In this document: positions 37,646-47,474 of the stretch, in pieces
How positions within the stretch are numbered: position 1 is the stretch's first letter
How the letters are laid out: every line of letters starts with the position of its first letter
Origin: Cognaticolwellia mytili
GTDB lineage: Bacteria; Pseudomonadota; Gammaproteobacteria; Enterobacterales; Alteromonadaceae
NCBI RefSeq assembly: GCF_002104475.1
Contig: NZ_NBOF01000006.1
Location: 1-64,000 of the forward strand
Direction: 5' to 3'
Length of the DNA: 64,000 nucleotides
Notes under the pieces: model-generated
Seen by the model: only the letters and a program-made list of their open reading frames with translations
Told to the model about the DNA's origin: nothing
Databases searched by the model: none
Position numbers and translations under genes: made by a program

Positions 37646-38164
37646 ATGATTCAAAAGAAAATTTGTCTATTAGGTGCGTCGAGTGTCGGAAAAACTAGCT
37701 TAGTTAAACAATTTGTCGAAGGTATTTTTAGTGAAAAATACCTCACAACAATAGGTGTTAAAGTTGATAAAAAATCACTAGTGGTAGATGACGAAGAAAT
37801 CAATTTCATGTTGTGGGATATCGAAGGAAGTGATCGCTATAACGTTTTTGAAGAAAGGTACTTACGCGGCGCTGCTGGCTATATTATCGTTGTTGATCAA
37901 ACACGAGCCTCATCACTGATTGAAGGTTTAGACATTCACACCTTAGCAAAACAAGTGACCTCTTGTCCGGCAGTTCTGGCAATCAATAAAAGTGATTTAC
38001 CTTCTACTTGGCACTTATCAGCAATAGAACAAGATGCGTATCAAAAACTTTTCGATCTGCAATTTACCACAAGCGCGAAAACTGGTGAGCATGTGGACGA
38101 TATGTTCTTAGCATTGGCGGCATTATTGTTAAAGGATAAGAAGAATGACATCACTGCTGAATAG
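37646..38164 (+). CDS. Ras/Rab-like small GTPase
   Basis: The 172-residue protein has the G motifs in order: G1 GASSVGKTS (residues 9-17), G2 threonine in LTTIGV, G3 WDIEGSD, G4 NKSD, G5 TSAKTG. The size and layout fit the Ras superfamily more than the usual bacterial GTPases. The glutamine after DxxG that helps hydrolysis is replaced by serine, so a partner protein may be needed, as for MglA and MglB. The ribosome site GGAGGTGG is strong. It overlaps the next gene by 20 bases. There is no lipid-attachment cysteine at the end. Confidence 0.9.
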   Translation: MIQKKICLLGASSVGKTSLVKQFVEGIFSEKYLTTIGVKVDKKSLVVDDEEINFMLWDIEGSDRYNVFEERYLRGAAGYIIVVDQTRASSLIEGLDIHTLAKQVTSCPAVLAINKSDLPSTWHLSAIEQDAYQKLFDLQFTTSAKTGEHVDDMFLALAALLLKDKKNDITAE

Positions 38165-40276
38165 TGTTTTAAACGCATTAGAACAAATTGTATTAGAAGT
38201 TATCGATATTGACGACGGAAAAGTTAAGTTAGTTCAGGGGGGGGAGCGTGGGCCAAAGCCCTTTTTCCAGACTCTGATCATCAACAAATCTTTACTATTA
38301 GTGAAGATACACCGTTTTTATTCGATTTTCTTATTGATGCCAGACTAGTATGGCGCGATCATAAAAATGCTAAGCTTCGCTCTGGGTTATGGACCGAGGA
38401 AATTAAAAATCATAGCGCGCTTCACCTAGAAGCTATCGCCATAAGACAAGAACAGCACAATATATTACTGATCACTAATCAATTGGCAGATTACCAATTT
38501 CAACAAAAAACTAAGCAGTTAGCTCGAGAGATACTATTATCTAACGATCGTTTATTTTTACAAAATGAATATTTACAAACACGGTTACGCTCTATTTTAA
38601 GTCAACCACCAGAACAAAGTAATCTTGTATTTGCTTTAACTAAAGTCATCGAAAACGCAGATTTCGGCGTCATAGTGGTCGATGCTAATTTTTCAACAAT
38701 TATTGAAAATACTGCCGCGTTAACCCTTTTTGAACATAACTCATCCAATAACACCACTGCGGTTAGACCGATAAATATCATTACGAAATTGATGAAAAAT
38801 CAATTACCTGAATATGATCGTATCATATCAACCAAATCCAATTGGGACGGTGAATTATGCTGGATATCACCACCATCAACATTGAAATGGCTTAAAATTG
38901 GCTTTCACCCGGTAAAAAACAAACTCAACGAACCTGAAAGCTGGCTAGTTTTTGCCAATGATATCAGTACTATAAAACACTTAGCGCAGCGTAATGAAAA
39001 GCTAGCTTTACAAGATATGCTAACCGAATTACCTAATCGTTTTTCTTTTTGGCAAACTTTAGATCAACAAATTATCACCGGCTCACCATTTTATCTGCTA
39101 TATGTTGATATTAATGAGTTTAGACGTCACAACGAATTTTATGGTCACCAAGAAGGCGACAAACTACTGATCGACTTTGGTCGACGAATTGAGAGTGTCA
39201 TAAAAAAATCCGACTTTATTGCCCGAGTAGGAGGCGATGAGTTTGCCATCATACTGGCGAATATCGACAACCAAGAGGCATGTAAAGGTGCTATAGAACG
39301 CATATTAGAGACTATAAGTAAGCCTTATCAAACAAATAAATTAGAAAGCTTTCATATTAGTGTCAGTATCGGCGCTGCAAATTTTCCTAATGACGCCACA
39401 AGCGTTGAAGAATTGATGAAATTCGTCGATTTAAGTGCCTACAGTGGTAAAGAAAATAAGAAAAATTCTTTGCTGTTTTATTCTCAAGAGATTAAAGACG
39501 CCTCACATCATTTAATTAAAGTTGAGCAAGAATTAAGACAAGCAATCAACCAAGAAGAATTTGAATTATTTTTACAGCCGATTGTGGATTTAGAAAGCCA
39601 CTCCATTAGTAAAGCAGAAGCCTTAATTCGCTGGAATCATCCGACTAAAGGTTTGATTAGCCCTGACAAATTTATCCCTATAGCTGAAAAAAGTGGCCTA
39701 ATTATTACCATAGGTGAATGGGTAATAAAACGTGCTTGCCAGATGATTAAGGAAATTAACGCCAAAGGTCACAATGTTATCATTTCGATTAACCTATCTC
39801 CTTCGCAAGTTATTGATGAAAACTTATTTTCCTACTTGCATAGCTGTATTAAAACCTCTCAGGTTGAGCCATCATCATTAGAGTTGGAAGTCACTGAAGG
39901 AGTATTAGTTGATGATTACTCAATAGCAAAAAGATTATTAAATAATGCAAGAGCCATTGGTATAACAGTATCAGTCGATGATTTTGGCACCGGGTACAGT
40001 TCATTAGCTTATCTGAAAAAATTACCGCTAGATTTTTTAAAAATTGATCGTTCTTTTATTAAAGACATAGTTGCCGATGAAAATGACAAAGCCATTGTTC
40101 GCGCCGTTATTGCTATGGCACATAACCTTAAACTATCAGTTATTTCTGAAGGCGTGGAAACAGAAGAACAATTAAAGTTTTTAATAAAAAACTCATGTAA
40201 CTCAGTGCAAGGTTACCTTTTTAGTCGTCCAGTACAATTAGAGTATTTCTTAGATATACTTAAAGAGCAGTGGTAA
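38145..40276 (+). pseudogene. GGDEF/EAL protein, frame split at a G8 tract (possibly phase-variable, now OFF)
   Basis: The frame opened at 38145 overlaps the GTPase gene and ends at 38348. A second frame from 38483 encodes 597 residues with a PAS-like part, GGDEF and EAL. Adding one G to the G run at 38237-38244 joins the two into one frame of 710 residues, with no stop between: the new middle reads AWAKALFPDSD and FDFLIDARLVW. GGDEF is intact (RVGGDEF), but the inhibitory site is KKSD. EAL shows AEALIRW and DDFGTGYSS. The second half could also be made alone from a weak TTG at 38483. A sequencing error cannot be excluded. Confidence 0.8.
38237..38244 (+). repeat. Run of eight G, possible slippage site
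   Basis: Eight consecutive G inside a coding region of an AT-rich genome, at codons 31-33 of the GGDEF/EAL gene. A run of 6 or 9 gives the full frame; 8 gives a stop at codon 68. This fits a contingency locus that changes by slipped-strand mispairing. Confidence 0.75.
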
Positions 40277-40283
40277 CTAAATC

Positions 40284-40318
40284 TATAGCGAGCAAATTAA
40301 ACTTACTCGCTATATTTA
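40284..40318 (+). terminator. Terminator of the GTPase module
   Basis: A 9-base stem TATAGCGAG/CTCGCTATA (40284-40292 with 40306-40314), a 13-base loop and TTTAAG behind it. The T run is short, so it may be weak. Confidence 0.6.
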
Positions 40319-40371
40319 AGCTGAGGCGTAATAATCAAAAAACTTTTTAGCTGTATTTTATGAAACCTTAG

Positions 40372-42624
<2,253 letters not shown>

Positions 42625-43042
42625 ATTAACTTCCTCTCATAAGTGAGCCATAGTTGCCAAGCAATGAACTTGAATACATAAATGAAAATTTCATTAATGA
42701 ATATACCGATATAATGTGCAAATAATGAGGAGATGAACAACTAAATACCTAGTATCAAGAAAAAAGCGTCAACCCTCTTCGCAGTCATTAATAATAGTGC
42801 ATATTTACAGGAATAATTTATCGCTAGAATTTCTGTGAAACGGCTTAGCACAACAGAGTTTATTGGAGCCTAAAAGCTAAATATTAAAAGCCTTAAAATT
42901 TTCATATGCAGTTTTAGTTGTTAAGAAACAATTAATTTTACTTCAAATAAGGCCCTAGAGGCCTGTCAAAATAGTTTACAGTATGAGTATAATCGCAACA
43001 AAAAATCAATATTTTCATACTAAATACATAAGGTTATCGCTT
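42625..43042. other. Intergenic region, mostly featureless
   Basis: This stretch lies between the divergent sulfatase and PEP-CTERM genes and must hold both promoters. I see only an imperfect palindrome CTGT-N11-ACAG at 42963-42981, listed with the next site. There is no open frame worth calling. Confidence 0.5.
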
Positions 43043-43058
43043 TGGCTTATAAAGTGCT
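42963..43058 (+). promoter_or_regulatory. Candidate sigma-54 promoter of the PEP-CTERM gene with upstream palindrome
   Basis: TGGCTTATAAAGTGCT at 43043-43058 has GG and GC twelve bases apart, the fixed layout of -24/-12 promoters (12 of the conserved positions match only in part). The palindrome CTGT-N11-ACAG lies 62 bases upstream of it and could be an activator site. PEP-CTERM genes in other bacteria are driven by sigma-54 with the PrsK/PrsR pair. This is a reading by eye. Confidence 0.4.
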
Positions 43059-43111
43059 TATACCTGCGAGTTACTCCAAATAACCCAAACGGAATTTAGG
43101 AAGAATATAAA

Positions 43112-43852
43112 ATGACATTTTATAAACTTATCATCATTGGCTTACTAGCAACTTGCTTTACTGGCACAGCTAACGCAACGATCATAGAGTGGGAATCTAA
43201 TTACGGCACACTCAGTGATTTAAGTGGTGACGATGATAATAACGAGCTCTTTAACTTAGGCTTCGATTTTAGCTTTTATAACACTACTTATAATCAAGTT
43301 TATGGCTCAACGAACGGTAGCCTTTTCTTTAATAACGAGGAGGAATATGCAATAGGAAGCGACATAGAAGGCGGTTATGGTCCTATGATTGCCGCATTCA
43401 ATGCCGATCTTAATCCCGAAGAAGGCGGAGATATTTATACTAACACCTTAGGCACAGCTGGTGATAAAAGGTTTGTCATGACCTGGCTTAACGTAATTGA
43501 CTACGAAGAAGAATTTTATAATTCCTTCCAAGCTATTTTATTCGAAAATGGCACAATTCGTTTTAACTATTTACAGTTAAATGGCAGTGGTGATGATGGC
43601 GGCAATGATGTTATTGGCGTATCACAAGGTGATGACAGCCACTTTAACTATTTCACTGCGGATGATGGTAATGCCAATGGTATCCATCCGAGCGGAAAAT
43701 CCTTACTCTATACTTGGAATAGCACATCCGCAAACTATGACCAAACAGCAAGCCAATTAGCTTCGGTTTCTGAGCCGACTACACTCGCTATTTTTGCACT
43801 TGGCATATTAGGACTGGCTTCTCGACGCTTTAAAAATAGCAATTCATTGTAA
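43112..43852 (+). CDS. PEP-CTERM secreted protein with a nidogen-like domain
   Basis: The 246-residue product has a signal peptide (to about residue 23, ending ANA), a beta-rich body (about 30-200) resembling nidogen-type domains, and the PEP-CTERM tail: SEPTTLAIFALGILGLASRRFK with hydrophobic span and basic end (about 221-242). Such tails are sorted by an exosortase (EpsH family), and these proteins link to surface polysaccharide. No exosortase gene is in the window. A candidate sigma-54 promoter lies upstream. Confidence 0.85.
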   Translation: MTFYKLIIIGLLATCFTGTANATIIEWESNYGTLSDLSGDDDNNELFNLGFDFSFYNTTYNQVYGSTNGSLFFNNEEEYAIGSDIEGGYGPMIAAFNADLNPEEGGDIYTNTLGTAGDKRFVMTWLNVIDYEEEFYNSFQAILFENGTIRFNYLQLNGSGDDGGNDVIGVSQGDDSHFNYFTADDGNANGIHPSGKSLLYTWNSTSANYDQTASQLASVSEPTTLAIFALGILGLASRRFKNSNSL

Positions 43853-43863
43853 TAAGTAGTATC

Positions 43864-43892
43864 AAGCACCACATTACGTGTGGTGCTTTTCC
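43864..43892 (+). terminator. Terminator behind the PEP-CTERM gene
   Basis: A 10-base stem (43864-43873 with 43879-43888), a 5-base loop and a short T run. It follows the stop by about ten bases. Confidence 0.85.
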
Positions 43893-44225
43893 GATAACTA
43901 AAACTTAAGAGCCGGCGGCGCTCTGAGAGTAAGTTCTGATTAATGGAAGTTTGCATACCATGAATAAATAAGAATTATCTATCATGTATTAACTTTTATC
44001 TTACAAAGTATGCCCTGCTAAATAAAGCCATCAAGTATTCACCTACCTCACTGAACTTTGGCATTACCTCACTCTAATTAAATACCTTTAATTAACTATC
44101 AAAAAGGTGCTTGTGCTATAACCCTATAAATTAACTTACATTTTGTTGATTTGGATATTTTTTTGGTCCTGTTTTTCATATACAATTTTACAAATTACCA
44201 TGAAAATAAATAAAGGGAATTAAAG
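43893..44225. other. Intergenic region, nothing recognised
   Basis: This 333-base region precedes the RCC1-like lipoprotein gene and probably holds its promoter. It contains short AT-rich tracts but no conserved motif I can name. Confidence 0.45.
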
Positions 44226-45800
44226 ATGAGCTTTAATCTGGGTTACTTAGCGCTTTTGTTAAGTTTTATTATTGTCACAGGGTGTGGTGGTGGAGGCGAA
44301 AGTGAAGAGACTAAACAAACGCTAAACTCTGCGGTGATCAATGCTATTAATATTACTGGCACATGGGCTGAAGGGGAATTATTAAATGCCGCTGTAGACT
44401 GTACAGAGTGTTTAGCTTCAATGAATAAGTTTAGCTGGTCAATTGATGGCAAGAACATATCGAATACAGATAGTTACCTGTTAACTTTTGCTGATCTTGA
44501 TAAAAAAATACGTATTGATGTCTCGTCCAGCAATACTACTAATTTAATTGCCAACGCCTACCAAATAATAACAGCTGAATATAAAAATCATGTCGCTCAC
44601 ATATACTCTAACGTTAGAGCCTTTGCCGCGCTTAAGCTTGATGGTTCGGTTGTTACTTGGGGTGAAAGCTCTATAGGGGGTAATAGCGATAATGTCGAGC
44701 TAACCAATGTCAGCAAAGTTTTTTCTAATGATGGTGGATTTGCCGCATTGAAAAATGACGGTTCAGTCATTAGCTGGGGCTTACTGCCAACGTCTAGTCG
44801 CATCAATCCTTTATTGGTCGATGTAATAGAAATTTATGCGACAGATTATGCTTTCGCGGCACTTAAAAAAGATGGTTCAGTCGTCACTTGGGGCAATACG
44901 GAACATGGCGGGGACAGTAATGCTGAAGTTTTAACTGATATAAGTCATATTTACGCGACTACTTCAGCTTTTGCAGCACTAAAAAATAATGGCTCAGTGA
45001 TTACGTGGGGAAAAGGTGATCGAGGCGGAGACAGTAGCAAAGTCACGCTGAACAATGTTAAAGATATTTACTCGACAAATTCTGCCTTTGCAGCACACAA
45101 AACCGATGATTCAATAGTAACTTGGGGCGGAGGCACTTTCTCAAACAGTGAACCTGTCATTCTAGAAAATGTCAGTAAAGTATTTTCCAACCCGTTTGCT
45201 TTTGCCTTCCTAAAAACTGATAACTCAGTAGAAACATGGGGGCATATTGACTACGGCGGTATCAGTAACGATATTCCATTAAATAATATAGTGAAAGTTT
45301 TTTCTACTGATACTGCATTCGCAGCACTAAAAAAAGATGGCTCAGTAGTGACATGGGGAGACAATAGTTACGGCGGCGATAGTAGTCATGTAACTCTAAA
45401 CGATATTTCTACCATTTACGCGAATGCTTTTGCATTTGCAGCGCTGAAAACAGATGGCACTGTTATAACTTGGGGGTGGAACACTCGCGGAGGCGATAGC
45501 ACTGCAGTAGATTTAACGAACGTAGTAAAAATATTCTCAACAATAAATGCCTTTACTGCTCTCAAAGCAGATGCTTCAATTGTAACTTGGGGCGAGATAA
45601 ACTCAGGAAGTGACAGTAGTATCATTGACCCCAGCAACATAACAAATGTTTATGCGACAAATAATGCTTTTGCCGCATTAAAGAAAGACTGGACTGTAGT
45701 TACATGGGGACATAGAAATTATGGTGGCGATAGCAGCACAGTAGCAGATAAGCTTACTCCAACAGTAGAAATTATTGTCAGTGATACAGACTTGCCCTAG
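44226..45800 (+). CDS. Lipoprotein with RCC1-like tandem repeats
   Basis: The 524-residue protein has a lipobox (VTGC) and a first domain (about 35-115). Ten repeats of about 37-38 residues follow from residue 125 to 500. Each contains the core AALKxDGSVVTWG, a GGDS turn, then the strand pattern xxLxNVxxIYATxxAFA. This is the repeat type of RCC1-like beta-propellers seen in many marine bacteria; seven units would make one blade ring, and ten exceed it. The role is probably surface binding. Repeats differ more in turns than in the WG core. The gene stands alone. Confidence 0.88.
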   Translation: MSFNLGYLALLLSFIIVTGCGGGGESEETKQTLNSAVINAINITGTWAEGELLNAAVDCTECLASMNKFSWSIDGKNISNTDSYLLTFADLDKKIRIDVSSSNTTNLIANAYQIITAEYKNHVAHIYSNVRAFAALKLDGSVVTWGESSIGGNSDNVELTNVSKVFSNDGGFAALKNDGSVISWGLLPTSSRINPLLVDVIEIYATDYAFAALKKDGSVVTWGNTEHGGDSNAEVLTDISHIYATTSAFAALKNNGSVITWGKGDRGGDSSKVTLNNVKDIYSTNSAFAAHKTDDSIVTWGGGTFSNSEPVILENVSKVFSNPFAFAFLKTDNSVETWGHIDYGGISNDIPLNNIVKVFSTDTAFAALKKDGSVVTWGDNSYGGDSSHVTLNDISTIYANAFAFAALKTDGTVITWGWNTRGGDSTAVDLTNVVKIFSTINAFTALKADASIVTWGEINSGSDSSIIDPSNITNVYATNNAFAALKKDWTVVTWGHRNYGGDSSTVADKLTPTVEIIVSDTDLP

Positions 45801-45860
45801 GAGTTTACTTAACCTGAGCTTTGAATAACAAGTGCTGTTTATCGCTCAAGTTACTTACCT

Positions 45861-46256
45861 TTATGTATAAAAGAGATTAATTGAAGCCTGATCTTTCTTG
45901 GTCATTTTACTCACCACCAATAAATAAGAGTTATCTATCATGCGTTCAATTTCGCCTTGTGGAATTGAGCCATCAAGAATAACTGTGTTCCATTGCGCCT
46001 TATTCATGTGGTAACCAGGTATAACTGAGGCAAAAATATCTCGCAGCATTGTGGCTTCATCAGTGTCACATTTTAGATTAATACAATAATGACCCGCCAT
46101 TTTTCCTTCAGTGCCTTTTTCATTGCCTTTTCCCAATGCTAGCGTCGCAAACATTTTATTTTTCACTTTAAAAACAGAAACATCATCACCAAAAGGAAAT
46201 GCTTCAACAGTTTCTGGTTTTGCAATAAAATATTTGCGTACTAAATGATGATCCAT
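45861..46256 (-). CDS. MmcQ/YjbR family protein
   Basis: The 131-residue protein shows the YjbR pattern: VRKYFIAKPETVEAFPFGDDVSVFKVKNKMFA at the start and CDTDEATMLRDIF, YHMNKAQWNTVILDGSIPQGEIERMIDNSYLLV. It resembles CyaY-like folds with a possible nucleic-acid surface. The family has no established function. It is monocistronic and convergent with the RCC1-like gene. Confidence 0.85.
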   Translation of the reverse strand: MDHHLVRKYFIAKPETVEAFPFGDDVSVFKVKNKMFATLALGKGNEKGTEGKMAGHYCINLKCDTDEATMLRDIFASVIPGYHMNKAQWNTVILDGSIPQGEIERMIDNSYLLVVSKMTKKDQASINLFYT

Positions 46257-46423
46257 GCTTTATGCTCAAAATAAAAAGATGATAGCAACATATCTTATTC
46301 TTCATAAAAAGCAAAACTATCGCAATGACTTTTCTCAACATAGCTTCGGATTTTAAAATAAGGCTAGAGAGTCAGTAAAAGTCCCTCTAGAATAGTAAAA
46401 AACACCTCAGAATTTTATTTATT

Positions 46424-47356
46424 ATGAATAGATACATGAATGTAAAGCAGGTGCTACGCGTGATGCTAGCAGTATGCATTACCATGCTAATGATGACTTC
46501 CAAACCCAGTTTTGCTTTAGGTAAGCTGGGTCACCAGTTAACTTGCCAACTCGCCTTTGAGCAACTGCGCCCTAAAAGCCAGCAAAAAATAATACGCTTG
46601 CTTAATACCATGCCAGCTAAAGCTTTGGCACACTTAAACAAATATAACCATAGCGAAAGTAAAGCACCAATGACTTACGCTAAGGCTTGTACTTGGGCTG
46701 ATGCCATTAAAAAAGAATCAAAGTTTGAACGCTTCAAATCATGGCACTATATCAATGTAAAGAGAGATAAATCATTTATAGATAGAAAAAGTTGCCGTAA
46801 TAACTGCGTCACTCAAGCCGTTATCTATCATCAAGAACAGTTAACATCATCAAGAAGCGAGCAACAGAAACGACAAGCCTTAATGTTTTTAGGTCACTGG
46901 CTTGGTGATATTCATCAGCCATTACATGTGAGCTTTGCTAGTGACTTAGGTGGTAATAAAACGAAAATTATCTTTCAAGATGATAAGTGTACCAATTTAC
47001 ATTGGGTGTGGGACCAGTGCTTGCTCACTGAGCAAGTTGAGACAAATGATGATCAAATACGTTATGAGTATTTATACCAGAAGCTCTCGAAAATATTAAA
47101 TAAAAACAAGAAAAATGGTAACGTAGAAAAGTGGAAAACTGATGATATTTATCGTTGGGCGAGTGAGTCCATTACTCTTGCTCGACTACCAAAATTTGGT
47201 TATTGCACCACGACCAAGGATAATCATTGCAAAGTTAATGCACCGCGGCCATATCAATTAATGAATGACTACCAAAAATATTTCGCTCCCGTTATTAATG
47301 AGCGCATCGTTAAAGCAGCAGTAAGGCTAGCTCACCGTTTAGAGCAGTCTTTGTAA
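46424..47356 (+). CDS. S1/P1-type nuclease
   Basis: This exported zinc-dependent nuclease cleaves single-stranded nucleic acid. The 310-residue protein has a signal peptide ending SFA, then LGKLGHQLTCQLAFEQL, the family start, TYAKACTWADAIKK, SWHYINV, FLGHWLGDIHQPLHV and NLHWVWDQCL. All histidine and aspartate zinc ligands that I can check are present. The usual first residue of the mature enzyme is tryptophan; here it is leucine. That residue binds zinc through its backbone, so function may remain. Confidence 0.9.
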   Translation: MNRYMNVKQVLRVMLAVCITMLMMTSKPSFALGKLGHQLTCQLAFEQLRPKSQQKIIRLLNTMPAKALAHLNKYNHSESKAPMTYAKACTWADAIKKESKFERFKSWHYINVKRDKSFIDRKSCRNNCVTQAVIYHQEQLTSSRSEQQKRQALMFLGHWLGDIHQPLHVSFASDLGGNKTKIIFQDDKCTNLHWVWDQCLLTEQVETNDDQIRYEYLYQKLSKILNKNKKNGNVEKWKTDDIYRWASESITLARLPKFGYCTTTKDNHCKVNAPRPYQLMNDYQKYFAPVINERIVKAAVRLAHRLEQSL

Positions 47357-47386
47357 GCTGGCTTCATTTAAGTAAGGCCAGAAATG

Positions 47387-47414
47387 ATTTAAGGAGGAAA
47401 TTACCTCCTTAAAT
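47387..47414. repeat. Hairpin between convergent nuclease and feoB genes
   Basis: Perfect 11-base arms (47387-47397 and 47404-47414) with a 6-base loop. There is no T run on either side, so it is a weak candidate for a two-way terminator. Confidence 0.5.
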
Positions 47415-47474
47415 TACTCAAGCTTAGTCACTATTGATTCTATTTCTCAGGTTTTTCCATACAAAGAAAGTTGA

